A stretch of DNA of 64,000 bases. Source: Cobetia marina (GTDB lineage Bacteria > Pseudomonadota > Gammaproteobacteria > Pseudomonadales > Halomonadaceae). The position numbers were made by a program, and so were the translations under genes. The stretch is from positions 310,001-374,000 of the forward strand of contig NZ_CP017114.1 in assembly GCF_001720485.1 (NCBI RefSeq), in the 5' to 3' direction. Positions 28,881 to 40,922 of the stretch are shown piece after piece (positions within the stretch are counted from its first letter, which is position 1; every line of letters starts with the position of its first letter). The notes beneath the pieces were generated by a model. It was not told where the DNA came from and searched no databases. It saw only the letters and a program-made list of their open reading frames with translations.

Positions 28881-30080
28881 ATGATTCCCGTGACTGAACG
28901 TCTGCGCCTGAAGAAGAATGCTGATCGCCGCCTCAAGGCTGGCCATCTGTGGCTGTACTCCAATGAAGTCGATACCGTCGCGACGCCGCTCAAGAATTTC
29001 GAACCGGGCGCCCAGGCGATCATCGAGGCCAGCAACGGCCGCGCGATGGGCGTTGCCTACGTCAACCCGAACTCGCTGATCTGCGCGCGTATCGTCTCGC
29101 GCAACCCGGAACAGCGTCTGGACCGCTCGCTGCTGGTGCATCGCTTCAACCAGGCGCTGTCACTGCGCGAGAGCCTCTATGACAAGCCGTTCTACCGTCT
29201 GGTCCACGGCGAGGGCGACCTGCTGCCGGGTCTGATCGTCGATCGCTTCGACGACGTGCTGGTCTGCCAGCTCAACACCTTCGGCATGGAGCGACTGGCG
29301 GAAGTGATCGTCGATGCGCTCTTGAAGGTCGTCAAGCCGACCGCCATCGTGTTCAAGAACGATTCCAGCGGTCGCCGTCAGGAACAGCTCGAGCGCAACG
29401 TCGAAGTCGTCTATGGCGAGCTGCCGGAAAGCGTGCTGCTGGAAGAGAATGGGGTCCAGTTCAGCGCGCCGGTACTGGATGGCCAGAAGACCGGCTGGTT
29501 CTATGATCACCGCGACAACCGTGCCTGGCTGAATCGTCAGGTGGCAGGCAAGCGCGTGCTGGACCTGTTCAGCTACGTCGGTGGCTGGGGTGTGCAGGCG
29601 GCGGCGCATGGCGCCAGCGAAGTGCTGTGTGTCGACGCCTCCGGTGCGGCACTTGAGCGAGTCTCGGGCAACGCCGTGCTCAACGGTGTCGAGGATCGCG
29701 TCTCCATCGCGGAGTCGGATGTCTTCGAGGCACTGACGGCCCTGCGCGCGGAAGGCGAGCAGTTCGACGTCATCATCGCGGATCCGCCCGCCTTCATCCG
29801 CAAGCGCAAGGACATCACCAATGGTGAGCGTGCCTATGCACGCCTCAACCGTGAAGCCATGCGCCTGCTGGGCCGCGACGGTCTGCTGATGTCCGGCTCC
29901 TGCTCCATGCATCTGGCGCCGGAGCGCCTGATGGATGTGGTGCGCGGCGCCGTGCGTCACCAGGACCGCCACGGTCAGGTCATCTTCCAGGGCCATCAGG
30001 CCAGCGACCACCCGGTGCACCCGTCCATCCCCGAGACCTCCTACCTCAAGGCGCTCGGTGTGCGGGTCTATCGCGACTGA
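28881..30080 (+). CDS. rlmI: Class I SAM-dependent rRNA methyltransferase (RlmI-like)
   Basis: Probable 23S rRNA m5C1962 methyltransferase, 399 residues. The N-terminal PUA-like domain begins RLKKNADRRLKAGHLWLYSN, an EEHD-like domain follows, and the Rossmann methyltransferase half has DLFSYVGGWGVQAAAHGASE (SAM binding), VIIADPPAF and the catalytic Cys context SGSCSMHL. E. coli RlmI is almost the same length. The start is ambiguous between ATG 28881 and GTG 28890. A terminator follows at 30149. Confidence 0.88.
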   Translation: MIPVTERLRLKKNADRRLKAGHLWLYSNEVDTVATPLKNFEPGAQAIIEASNGRAMGVAYVNPNSLICARIVSRNPEQRLDRSLLVHRFNQALSLRESLYDKPFYRLVHGEGDLLPGLIVDRFDDVLVCQLNTFGMERLAEVIVDALLKVVKPTAIVFKNDSSGRRQEQLERNVEVVYGELPESVLLEENGVQFSAPVLDGQKTGWFYDHRDNRAWLNRQVAGKRVLDLFSYVGGWGVQAAAHGASEVLCVDASGAALERVSGNAVLNGVEDRVSIAESDVFEALTALRAEGEQFDVIIADPPAFIRKRKDITNGERAYARLNREAMRLLGRDGLLMSGSCSMHLAPERLMDVVRGAVRHQDRHGQVIFQGHQASDHPVHPSIPETSYLKALGVRVYRD

Positions 30081-30148
30081 GATCGAGTCTCGGGTCGCGA
30101 CCAGGAGCGCGATCGGGATCGCGAGCGATGAACGTGTCCTTTGGCACG

Positions 30149-30184
30149 AACGACAACGCCGCCCTTCGGGGCGGCGTTGTCGTT
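30149..30184 (+). terminator. Terminator of the RlmI-like gene
   Basis: Perfect 16-bp stem with a TTCG tetraloop. Its outer arm ACGACAACGCC is shared with the terminators at 11794 and 44196. Confidence 0.9.
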
Positions 30185-30224
30185 GATGGCTTCCGTAGCG
30201 CCCGGACTCTGATAGTCTGACGGC

Positions 30225-30581
30225 ATGTATCGACGACTGACATCCCATCACAATCTCGTGCTGCTGGATCACTGGCGCAACCTTCTGGAAAGCGAAGGTA
30301 TCCCGTGCGAGCTGCGCAACCGTCTGCTGGGTTCGGCAGCCGGGGAGTTGCCCGTCAACGATTGCGAGCCGCAATTGTGGGTTGCCGAGCACAACCTCGC
30401 CCGCGCTCGCCAGCTGCTGGCGCATATCGAGGCCGCGCCTGCGCAGCCGGATTGGCAGTGCGCCTGCGGGGAGCGCCTCGAAGGCAGCTTCAGTGAATGC
30501 TGGTCCTGCGGTGCCAGTGCGCCCATGCGTGATGATGCAGGGCCCCGCGAGCAGGATGACGACACGGAGTTCGTGGCATGA
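30225..30581 (+). CDS. DUF2007 domain protein with C-terminal zinc ribbon
   Basis: A 118-residue protein. Residues 1-70 match the DUF2007 pattern, a PII-like small fold (LVLLDHWRNLLESEGIPCEL, then LWVAEHNLARARQLL). The C-terminal part has two CxxC-like pairs, CACGE and CWSCGA, that could bind zinc, and an acidic tail. Function is unknown; DUF2007 proteins are sometimes called putative signal transducers. Its TGA overlaps the ATG of the thioesterase, so the two are translated together. Confidence 0.82.
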   Translation: MYRRLTSHHNLVLLDHWRNLLESEGIPCELRNRLLGSAAGELPVNDCEPQLWVAEHNLARARQLLAHIEAAPAQPDWQCACGERLEGSFSECWSCGASAPMRDDAGPREQDDDTEFVA

Positions 30582-31093
30582 CGGACGTACAGGCATCGGA
30601 GACCGTCATCGGCAACACGGCCCCCTTGCGGGAAACCTGTGAAGGGTGGGCGCTGCCGTCTCCCTTCCTGCTGCCGATCGCGGTAAGTGTCGAGGCGCTG
30701 GATGGCTATGGCCATGTCAACAATGCCGAATACGTGCGCTGGCTGGAGAGAATCAGCTGGGCGCATTCCGAAGCGTTGGGGCTGGGCCTTGAACACTATC
30801 GTGCCCAGGATCGTGGCATGGTGGTGCATCGTCACGAGATCGACTATCTGGCCAGCGCACGGCTTGGCGATTCGCTGATGCTGGCCACCTGGCTGGTGGC
30901 GTGCGATGGCCGCCTGAGCCTGACGCGCCGCTTTCAGCTGCGTCGTTGCTCGGATGGCCTGACGCTGTTGGAGGCGCGCACGCGCTTCGTCTGCATCGAA
31001 CTCTCGAGTGGGCGAGCCAGACGCATGCCCGAGGCTTACCGTGAATGCTATTCGGCGGCGCTGGTGAGCGAGGATGCTGCCAGCCAACGATGA
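30578..31093 (+). CDS. Acyl-CoA thioesterase, hotdog fold (4HBT/YbgC-like)
   Basis: A 171-residue hotdog-fold protein that probably hydrolyses an acyl-CoA thioester. After about 30 variable residues comes YGHVNNAEYVRWLERISWAH, with the Asn and Glu positions typical of 4-hydroxybenzoyl-CoA thioesterase-like enzymes, then VVHRHEIDYLASARLGD and LEARTRFVCIEL. The 4-bp overlap with the DUF2007 gene shows coupling. The true substrate cannot be inferred. Confidence 0.85.
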   Translation: MTDVQASETVIGNTAPLRETCEGWALPSPFLLPIAVSVEALDGYGHVNNAEYVRWLERISWAHSEALGLGLEHYRAQDRGMVVHRHEIDYLASARLGDSLMLATWLVACDGRLSLTRRFQLRRCSDGLTLLEARTRFVCIELSSGRARRMPEAYRECYSAALVSEDAASQR

Positions 31094-31236
31094 TTCCCTG
31101 CATTCCACTGCATTGCTGTCGTGTTTTGGTGAATCTTGCTGGCATCTGATTGGCGCGACGCTGACGAGTCTGCTGTGCTTGTAGGAGGTGTCGAGATGAC
31201 ATCGCCGTATTCCGCCAGCAGTGCAAGGAGCTCGTT

Positions 31237-32358
31237 ATGCAGATCGCCGTGCCGAAGGAAATCAAGAACCACGAATACCGTGTCGCTCTGACGCCCGCCG
31301 GGGTGCGAGAGCTGATTGCCCATGGCCATGACGTCATCGTCGAGCGTGGTGCGGGTGAGGGCAGTGGGTTCAGTGACGCCGAGTACCAGGGGGTCGGGGC
31401 TCGTCTTGAATCGGATGTCGAGCAGGTCTTTCGTGAGGCCGAGCTGATACTCAAGGTCAAGGAGCCTCAGCCGGCCGAGGTGGCGCGTCTCACCAGCGGC
31501 CAGACATTGTTCACCTACCTGCATCTGGCCGCCGCCCGTGAGCTGACCGAAAGCCTGCTGGATAGCGGGGTGACCGCGATTGCCTACGAGACCATCACCG
31601 ACATCGCCGGTGGTCTGCCGCTGCTGGCACCCATGAGTCGCGTTGCCGGGCGCATGGCGATCCAGGCCGGCGCGCATGCGCTGGAGAAGGCGCAAGGCGG
31701 GATGGGGGTGCTGTTGCCCGGTGTGCCTGGCGTGCCACCGGCGCGGGTCACGGTGATCGGCGGCGGCGTGGTGGGGGAGAATGCGGCGCGCATGGCGCTG
31801 GGGCTGGGCGCCGAGGTGGTGATTCTCGATACGTCATTGAACCGCCTCGAGACGCTGGATCACCGCTATCAGGGACAGATTCGTACGGTCTATTCGACAT
31901 CCGAGGCGCTGGATGAGGCGGTACGCCATTCGGCATTGATCATCGGGGCCGTGCTCGTGCCCGGTGCCGCAGCTCCCAAGCTGATCCGTCGCGAGCATCT
32001 GCGCAACATGATGCCCGGTGCGGTACTGGTGGATGTCGCGATCGATCAGGGCGGATGTTTCGAGACCAGTCGCGCCACGACCCATGCGGAACCGACCTAT
32101 CTCGTCGATGGTGTCGTGCATTATTGCGTGGCCAACATGCCGGGGGCCGTGGCGCGTACCTCGACCCAGGCACTCACCAGCGCGACGCTGCCTTATGTGG
32201 TGAAGCTCGCCAATGGCGGCTATCGCAAGGTATTGCGGGAAGATCGTCACTTCGCGGCAGGCCTCAACGTGCATGCCGGCCAGCTGACGATTGCGGAAGT
32301 CGGCGCTGCCTTCGGCATGCCGGTGATCTCGCTGGAAGATGCCCTGGCAAAGGGCTGA
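31237..32358 (+). CDS. ald: Alanine dehydrogenase
   Basis: NAD-dependent interconversion of alanine and pyruvate plus ammonia, 373 residues. The N-terminus [20 protein letters not shown] carries the substrate-binding Arg and is followed by the catalytic Lys in LILKVKEPQ and His in FTYLHLAA. The NAD Rossmann motif is [26 protein letters not shown] lies a few bases before the ATG. It is a single-gene unit by spacing. Control by an Lrp-type regulator would be usual for ald but is not visible. Confidence 0.95.
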   Translation: MQIAVPKEIKNHEYRVALTPAGVRELIAHGHDVIVERGAGEGSGFSDAEYQGVGARLESDVEQVFREAELILKVKEPQPAEVARLTSGQTLFTYLHLAAARELTESLLDSGVTAIAYETITDIAGGLPLLAPMSRVAGRMAIQAGAHALEKAQGGMGVLLPGVPGVPPARVTVIGGGVVGENAARMALGLGAEVVILDTSLNRLETLDHRYQGQIRTVYSTSEALDEAVRHSALIIGAVLVPGAAAPKLIRREHLRNMMPGAVLVDVAIDQGGCFETSRATTHAEPTYLVDGVVHYCVANMPGAVARTSTQALTSATLPYVVKLANGGYRKVLREDRHFAAGLNVHAGQLTIAEVGAAFGMPVISLEDALAKG

Positions 32359-32575
32359 CACCTGCCGGCGGGCACATGGCGTGCATGGGGTGCTGGTCGT
32401 CTGTCCGGCCCTTACGAAGGCCATGCCCCTCAGGGTAAGATGAGCGCAATGCAGCGGCAGGACATGGCGGGTTCATCGCATCGTGATGCGCGCCGTCGTG
32501 CCCTGTCGTGATTCATTGTGAGCAGGTCCCGCCAAGTGGCACGCTCCCCGACTCAGACGCCCAAGAAGTGCATCC

Positions 32576-33589
32576 ATGACCAAGACCCGCGTTCTTACCG
32601 GCATCACGACCACCGGCACCCCTCACCTCGGCAACTATGTCGGCGCCATCAAGCCCGCCATCGAGGCCAGTCAGGACCCGACGGTCCAGTCCTTCTATTT
32701 CCTCGCCGATTTCCATGCTCTGATCAAGTGTCAGGACCCGAAGCGCGTGCAGGAATCCCGCCGTGAGATCGCCGCCACCTGGCTGGCGCTGGGGCTGGAC
32801 ACCGACAACGCCATCTTCTATCGCCAGTCGGATGTGCCGGAGATTCCGGAGCTGATGTGGTTGCTCAACTGTGTCTGCGCCAAGGGCCTGATGAACCGTG
32901 CGCATGCCTACAAGGGCGCCGTGGCCGAGAACGAGGAAGCGGGCATCGAGGACGTGGATCGTGGCATCAGCATGGGGCTGTTCAGCTATCCGGTGCTGAT
33001 GGCGGCGGACATCCTGATGTTCAATGCCCACAAGGTGCCGGTGGGGCGTGACCAGATCCAGCATATCGAGATGGCGCGTGACATGGCCGGGCGCTTCAAC
33101 CACCTCTTCAAGGGCAACTACTTCACCATGCCCGAGGCGGTGACCGACGAGAAATCCCAGCTGCTGCTGGGCCTCGATGGCCGCAAGATGTCCAAGAGCT
33201 ACAACAACACCATTCCGCTGTTCGGCACCGAGAAGCAGCTGCTCAAGAGCGTGCGCAAGATCAAGACCAATTCGCTGGAGCCGGGGGAGCCGAAGGACCC
33301 GGATACCTGTTCGCTGTTCCAGATCTATTCGGCCTTCGCCACCGAGGCGGAAGTCGCCGCCATGCGTGAGCAGTACGCCGCCGGCATTGGCTGGGGCGAT
33401 GCCAAGAATCAGCTGTTCGAATACCTGAACGACCATCTCAAGGCGCCGCGTGAGCGTTACGTCGAGCTGATGGAAGATCCGGCACATGTCGAAGCCATCC
33501 TCAAGCGTGGTGCCGAGCGTGCGCGCGATGAGGCCGCGCCGATGATGGAGCGCCTGCGTCGTGCCGTCGGTCTGGGCAACTTCGTGTAA
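32576..33589 (+). CDS. trpS: Tryptophanyl-tRNA synthetase
   Basis: Class I synthetase of 337 residues charging tRNA-Trp. The HIGH-equivalent is TGTPHLGNYVGAI and the KMSKS loop is present as GRKMSKSYNN. The GRDQIQHIEMARD segment binds tryptophan. The length fits bacterial TrpRS. A terminator 31 bp downstream isolates it from the next gene. Confidence 0.96.
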   Translation: MTKTRVLTGITTTGTPHLGNYVGAIKPAIEASQDPTVQSFYFLADFHALIKCQDPKRVQESRREIAATWLALGLDTDNAIFYRQSDVPEIPELMWLLNCVCAKGLMNRAHAYKGAVAENEEAGIEDVDRGISMGLFSYPVLMAADILMFNAHKVPVGRDQIQHIEMARDMAGRFNHLFKGNYFTMPEAVTDEKSQLLLGLDGRKMSKSYNNTIPLFGTEKQLLKSVRKIKTNSLEPGEPKDPDTCSLFQIYSAFATEAEVAAMREQYAAGIGWGDAKNQLFEYLNDHLKAPRERYVELMEDPAHVEAILKRGAERARDEAAPMMERLRRAVGLGNFV

Positions 33590-33620
33590 TCTCGAGGACA
33601 CCCCGCACAGCCCGGCACCA

Positions 33621-33652
33621 GACGCCCGCCATCGCTTTCGATGGCGGGCGTC
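33621..33652 (+). terminator. Terminator of trpS
   Basis: Perfect 14-bp stem GACGCCCGCCATCG / CGATGGCGGGCGTC with a CTTT loop. Confidence 0.85.
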
Positions 33653-33800
33653 ATCGTCTGGGAGGTGAGCTGACGGGGGTGACTTATATTCCATGGCGGA
33701 ATGGATGGCGTGCTGAAAATTCGTTCACAGCTATAAGGCAACGCGTTAGGCTTGCCGCATTGATGAACGCGACATGACGACTTCGTTCAAGGAGCAAGAC

Positions 33801-35045
33801 ATGAGTCACGATGCGATACCCGGCAAGGCCAGCCAGTCCGGCCTGCCGACGACCGCCATCAACCCGAAGGCCATTCTGGCCGGAGGCTTGCTGGTGGTGG
33901 CTGCCATCCTGCTGGGGATGGTGTCCGGCTGGCGCCAGGGCTTTCTGCTGCTGGTGGGGGGCGCGCTGGGCGTGGTGCTCTACCACGCGGCCTTCGGCTT
34001 CACCTCCGCCTGGCGAGTCTTCATCACCGAGCGCCGAGGACGCGGCCTGCGTGCCCAGATGCTGATGCTGGCGATCGCCGTGGTGCTGTTCTTCCCGGTG
34101 CTGGCCTCGGGCAGCCTGTGGGGGCAGGAGGTCTCCGGCTTCGTCTCGCCGCTGGGTATCTCGGTGGTGGTCGGTGCCTTCCTGTTCGGGCTCGGCATGC
34201 AGCTGGGCGGCGGCTGCGCCTCGGGCACGCTGTTCACCGTCGGTGGCGGCAATGCGCGCATGGTGATCACCCTGATCTTCTTCTGCGTCGGCTCGGTGAT
34301 CGGCACCGCGCACTTCAGCTGGTGGCAGAGCCTGCCGTCGCTGCCCGCCGTCTCGCTGGTGGACAGCTTCGGCGCGCTGGGTGGCATCATCGTCAGCCTG
34401 GTGCTGTTCGCCATCATCGTGGTGGTGACACGCACGCTGGAGAAGCGCCGTCACGGTGAGCTCGAGAAGGCCACCGTGACCGACAGTCAGCCGCGTGGTC
34501 TGTCACGCTTTCTGCGGGGTCCCTGGCCGCTGCTGGCGGGAGCCGTGGCGCTGGCGCTGCTCAACTTCGTGACGCTGGCGCTGGCTGGTCGTCCCTGGGG
34601 CATCACCTCAGCCTTCGCGCTGTGGGGCACCAAGGCCTATACCGCGCTGGGCTTCGATGTCAGTGACTGGGGCTACTGGCAGGCGGCGGGCAATGCCAAG
34701 GCGCTGGCCGCACCGCTCTATCAAGACATCACCACGGTGATGAACATCGGTATCGTGGTGGGGGCGCTGGCGGCGGCACTGCTGGCCGGCAAGTTCGCGC
34801 CGAAGTGGAACATTCCGCTGCGCTCGGTGGTGGCTGCCGTGCTGGGTGGTCTGCTGTTGGGCTACGGCGCGCGCCTGGCCTTCGGCTGCAACATCGGTGC
34901 CTACTTCGGTGGCATCTCCTCCGGCAGTCTGCATGGCTGGCTGTGGCTGGTGATGGCCTTCGCCGGCAACATGCTGGGCGTGAAGCTGCGCCCGTTCTTC
35001 GCGCTTGCGCCGCGCAAGCCGGCATCGCGCGCCGATCTGGCCTGA
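33801..35045 (+). CDS. YeeE/YedE family membrane transporter
   Basis: A 414-residue polytopic membrane protein with about ten helices. Two conserved Cys-containing loops mark the family: QLGGGCASGTLFTVGGG in the first half and AFGCNIGAYFGGISSGSLHG in the second, suggesting an internal two-fold repeat. Characterised relatives import thiosulfate (TsuA) or are linked to selenium use (YedE). The conserved cysteines are thought to pass the sulfur species. The start at 33801 has AAGGAG 6 bp upstream; a 9-residue upstream extension is rejected. No sulfurtransferase or selenium gene is adjacent, so the substrate is open. Confidence 0.9.
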   Translation: MSHDAIPGKASQSGLPTTAINPKAILAGGLLVVAAILLGMVSGWRQGFLLLVGGALGVVLYHAAFGFTSAWRVFITERRGRGLRAQMLMLAIAVVLFFPVLASGSLWGQEVSGFVSPLGISVVVGAFLFGLGMQLGGGCASGTLFTVGGGNARMVITLIFFCVGSVIGTAHFSWWQSLPSLPAVSLVDSFGALGGIIVSLVLFAIIVVVTRTLEKRRHGELEKATVTDSQPRGLSRFLRGPWPLLAGAVALALLNFVTLALAGRPWGITSAFALWGTKAYTALGFDVSDWGYWQAAGNAKALAAPLYQDITTVMNIGIVVGALAAALLAGKFAPKWNIPLRSVVAAVLGGLLLGYGARLAFGCNIGAYFGGISSGSLHGWLWLVMAFAGNMLGVKLRPFFALAPRKPASRADLA

Positions 35046-35356
35046 GCCATTCCCCGCACGTGACCGCGAACGCCTCTCTCCTTCCCCGTCAGGGGGATGA
35101 GCGGGGCGTTTCTCGTCATGCAGCACCCTTGTCTGCGCAACGCACGTCGGCCCTGCACAGGCTGCCGGAGATAGCACTGCGCGTGCTATCATCATGCCTT
35201 GTTCGCACGTGGAAACTGCACGTCGAAAGGTCCCTCGGACGCCCGGTTGCCAGCAGGTCTTCTGCGGTGCTTCAGCGGGCATGCTGCGCGTGTCTGCCGG
35301 CATGCCGAGAAGCTTGCCGAGCGTGAGGTCGTCCCCACTGATTCAAGAGTCTCGCC
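35046..35356 (+). other. Intergenic region YeeE/YedE gene to maeA
   Basis: About 310 bp. A possible weak terminator (AACGCC 35069-35074 with GGCGTT 35105-35110, enclosing CCCC/GGGG) follows the transporter gene. A perfect palindrome lies at 35171-35189. The maeA promoter should lie between about 35150 and 35330; I do not see a clear -35/-10 pair. Confidence 0.45.
35171..35189. promoter_or_regulatory. Palindrome upstream of maeA
   Basis: ATAGCAC and GTGCTAT face each other across TGCGC, forming a 19-bp operator-like site about 170 bp before maeA. The regulator is unknown. Confidence 0.35.
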
Positions 35357-37036
35357 ATGACGGATACTTCCAAGCGCGCCCTGTACGTTCCCTACGCCGG
35401 CCCGAGCCTGCTCGAGATGCCGCTGCTCAACAAGGGCAGCGCCTTCAGCCTCGAGGAGCGTGTCAGCTTCAATCTGATGGGCCTGCTGCCGCAGAATGTC
35501 GAGAGCATCGAAGAGCAGGTCGCGCGCGTCTACAGCCAGTATCAGCAGTGCGCCACCGACCTCGACAAGCACATCCTGTTGCGCTCGGTGCAGGACGACA
35601 ACGAGACCCTGTTCTTCCGCGTGATCGAGGAGCACCTCGAGGAGATGATGCCGATCATCTACACCCCGACCGTCGGTCAGGCGTGCGAGGAGTTCTCCAA
35701 CATCTACCGCAACCACCGTGGCCTGTTCATCTCCTACCCGGACCGCGAGCACATGGATGACATCCTGCGCTCCGCGACCAAGGACAACGTCAAGGTCATC
35801 GTCGTCACCGATGGCGAGCGTATCCTGGGGCTGGGCGATCAGGGCATCGGCGGCATGGGCATCCCCATCGGCAAGCTGTCGCTGTACACCGCCTGTGGCG
35901 GCATCAGCCCGGCCTATACCCTGCCGATCTCGCTGGATCTGGGCACCAACAACCAGAAGCTGCTCGACGACCCGCGCTACATGGGCTGGCGTCACGAGCG
36001 CGTCACCGGTGATGACTACAACGCCTTCGTGGCCGAGTTCATCACAGCCGTGAAGCGTCGCTGGCCAAAGGCCATGATCCAGTTCGAGGACTTCGCGCAG
36101 GCCAATGCCATGCCGCTGCTCGAGCGTTACCGCGATGAAGTCTGCTGCTTCAATGACGACATCCAGGGCACCGCCTCCGTCGTGGTCGCGACCCTGATGG
36201 CGGCCTGCAAGGCCAAGGGCGAGAAGCTCTCCGACCAGCGCGTGACCTTCCTGGGTGCCGGCAGTGCCGGTTGTGGCATCGCCGAGATGATCGTGGTGGC
36301 GATGGTCAAGGAAGGCATGGACGAGGCCGAGGCCCGCAAGCGTGTCTTCATGGTCGATCGCTTCGGCCTGCTGACCAGCGACATGGAAGGCCTCTACGAC
36401 TTCCAGAGCCGTCTGGCTCACGACGTCGAGAGCGTGGCCGACTTCGGTGACCGCGGCCTGCTGGATGTGGTCAAGGCCGCCAGGCCGAGCGTGCTGATCG
36501 GTGTCTCCGGCCAGCGTGGCCTGTTCAGCGAAGACGTGATCCGTGCCGTGCAGGCCGGTTGCGAGAGCCCGCTGGTGATGCCGCTGTCCAACCCGACCTC
36601 ACGCGTCGAAGCGACCCCGGCGGAAGTCATCGAGTGGACCGACGGCAAGGCACTGGTCGCCACTGGCAGCCCGTTCGCGCCGGTCGAGCACAACGGCCAC
36701 ACCCACGCGATTGCCCAGTGCAACAATGCCTACATCTTCCCGGGCATCGGTCTCGGTGTGCTGGCATCCAGCGCCTCACGCATCACCGACAACATGCTGA
36801 TGGCCGCCGCCAACGCGCTGGCCAACAACGCTCCCATCGTCCTGAAGGGCGAGGGCGCGCTGCTGCCGTCGCTGGGCGACATCCAGGACATCAGCCGTCA
36901 GATCGCCTTTGATGTAGCACGTCAGGCCCAGGCCGATGGTGTGGCGCTGACCTCCAGCGATGAGATCATCCAGGCCAACATCGAGAAGAACTTCTGGCAG
37001 CCGCGTTACCGCGCCTACCGTCGCAAGGCGTTCTGA
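35357..37036 (+). CDS. maeA: NAD-dependent malic enzyme (oxaloacetate-decarboxylating)
   Basis: Converts malate to pyruvate and CO2, reducing NAD, 559 residues, close to E. coli MaeA (SfcA). Visible family blocks are [36 protein letters not shown], the metal and substrate region [20 protein letters not shown], and the NAD-binding [14 protein letters not shown]. The single-domain length (no C-terminal phosphotransacetylase domain) separates it from MaeB. It ends opposite aconitase, so the two central-carbon genes are convergent and share a terminator. Confidence 0.96.
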   Translation: MTDTSKRALYVPYAGPSLLEMPLLNKGSAFSLEERVSFNLMGLLPQNVESIEEQVARVYSQYQQCATDLDKHILLRSVQDDNETLFFRVIEEHLEEMMPIIYTPTVGQACEEFSNIYRNHRGLFISYPDREHMDDILRSATKDNVKVIVVTDGERILGLGDQGIGGMGIPIGKLSLYTACGGISPAYTLPISLDLGTNNQKLLDDPRYMGWRHERVTGDDYNAFVAEFITAVKRRWPKAMIQFEDFAQANAMPLLERYRDEVCCFNDDIQGTASVVVATLMAACKAKGEKLSDQRVTFLGAGSAGCGIAEMIVVAMVKEGMDEAEARKRVFMVDRFGLLTSDMEGLYDFQSRLAHDVESVADFGDRGLLDVVKAARPSVLIGVSGQRGLFSEDVIRAVQAGCESPLVMPLSNPTSRVEATPAEVIEWTDGKALVATGSPFAPVEHNGHTHAIAQCNNAYIFPGIGLGVLASSASRITDNMLMAAANALANNAPIVLKGEGALLPSLGDIQDISRQIAFDVARQAQADGVALTSSDEIIQANIEKNFWQPRYRAYRRKAF

Positions 37037-37071
37037 TCGCGCCTGCGCCGTCAGTGAGCGCATGAAGCAGA

Positions 37072-37098
37072 TTGCCTGAAACAGGTTGCCTGAAACAG
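37072..37098 (+). repeat. Two 13-14 bp direct repeats after maeA
   Basis: TTGCCTGAAACAGG and TTGCCTGAAACAG stand head to tail between the maeA stop and its terminator. This is probably a chance slippage duplication. Confidence 0.6.
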
Positions 37099-37113
37099 AG
37101 TGTGCAAATGAAG

Positions 37114-37144
37114 AAGCCCCCGCAGGCCATGCCTGCGGGGGCTT
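37114..37144. terminator. Bidirectional terminator between maeA and acnA
   Basis: Perfect 14-bp stem AAGCCCCCGCAGGC / GCCTGCGGGGGCTT with a 3-nt loop, followed by TT on the plus strand. It serves both convergent genes. Confidence 0.92.
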
Positions 37145-37182
37145 TTGTATTGCGGTCAGCGCTGCGGTCAGCGGCTGGCGGG

Positions 37183-39927
<2,745 letters not shown>

Positions 39928-40273
39928 GATTCTCCTCCTTGTCGTTGTCTTCACCGGCCAGACTGCTGATGTGTCATCCAACAGGTGCGTCAGGTGCCTT
40001 GGCCGGCTGCGACGCGTCGCCTGAGAGCGACTGCCAAATCGCGGGATACTGCCTATATAAGGCTATGGTCATCATCTGACCGGAATTCAAGCGCCTGCTT
40101 GCTTGAGGATAGTGCGCAGTGAGGAACCCCGCGTCGCGTTCGCTGCCATAGAGACGGATGAGAGACATCGTGAGGGAGGTGAGCATGGCGCTCATGGCTC
40201 GTGGACTGTCAGCCGCTGGCAAGGCTTTCGCCGCGATCAATCGCATCTCTCACATGACATGACGGAGGTTGGC
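39928..40273. other. Divergent region between acnA and the CPXCG protein gene
   Basis: About 350 bp. An AT-rich patch near 40050-40070 (CTATATAAGGCTATGG) is the best promoter-like sequence, probably for acnA on the minus strand. There is no clear gene or repeat. Confidence 0.4.
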
Positions 40274-40630
40274 ATGAGTGATCAAGGGCGTGAGCCGGGT
40301 GAGTTGCCGGAAGATGACGAGGTACTGGATGCTGCCGTCGAGCAGTGGCTGGCGGAGCATTCCTCGGGGCAGTCCGATGAGTGGCCGGGGCATGAGCTGC
40401 TCGAGGACAAGCATGAGGGCGTGACCAGTGAGGCGCTGCACGAGGCGGAAATCAACTGCCCCTACTGTGACACGCCCTTCACGGTGTTCCTGGATCTGGA
40501 CGAGGGCAGTCTGACCAACATCATCGACTGCGAGCGCTGCTGTCAGCCGATTCAGGTGCGCCAGCAGGTGGACCCCGTCAGTGGTGAGCTGGACGGCCTG
40601 GATATCGGCCAGGACGATGACGTGCTCTGA
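40274..40630 (+). CDS. CPXCG-motif cysteine-rich protein
   Basis: A 118-residue acidic protein of the CPXCG family. The first 65 residues are Asp/Glu-rich and likely disordered. The core (about 70-110) reads INCPYCDTPFTVFLDLDEG followed by IIDCERCCQPIQV, two Cys pairs expected to bind one zinc ion. ATG 40274 has ACGGAGG upstream; a longer in-frame extension is not supported. Function is unknown in the family. It is divergent from acnA with its own promoter region. Confidence 0.85.
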   Translation: MSDQGREPGELPEDDEVLDAAVEQWLAEHSSGQSDEWPGHELLEDKHEGVTSEALHEAEINCPYCDTPFTVFLDLDEGSLTNIIDCERCCQPIQVRQQVDPVSGELDGLDIGQDDDVL

Positions 40631-40794
40631 CCTCGGGGGCGATTCCAGACGCGATCTCAGGTGCCCTGATTCAGCGCATCTGCCCCGAATTGCGCCGCAA
40701 GAGCGAGAATCCCGAGCAGTGCACAGGAGATACTGTATTCTGTTTCAGAGGTCACTTATGATTCCGGCGCAGCAGGCATCGTCATCGAGCTTTC

Positions 40795-40831
40795 ATAGGC
40801 AAACTCTATGATGGTGATTGCGCCAAACATT
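40795..40831 (+). promoter_or_regulatory. OxyR-like binding site upstream of the peroxiredoxin
   Basis: ATAG (40795), CTAT (40806), ATTG (40817) and CATT (40828) occur at exact 11-bp steps, the spacing of the OxyR ATAG-N7-CTAT-N7-ATAG-N7-CTAT consensus. The first pair is perfect and the second is degenerate. It ends 91 bp before the ATG. Confidence 0.5.
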
Positions 40832-40922
40832 TGGCATCTGCCACCTGAGGCGATTAGTCTGTGTGGCGATTCATCACGAAGGCGGCTTTGCGCCTTCCAT
40901 CATCATTTCTCAGGAGATCACC

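Noticed and set aside
29160..30596. 478-codon minus-strand frame opposite the RlmI-like gene
   Set aside because: It spans a strong terminator and two real plus-strand genes and has no conserved motif.
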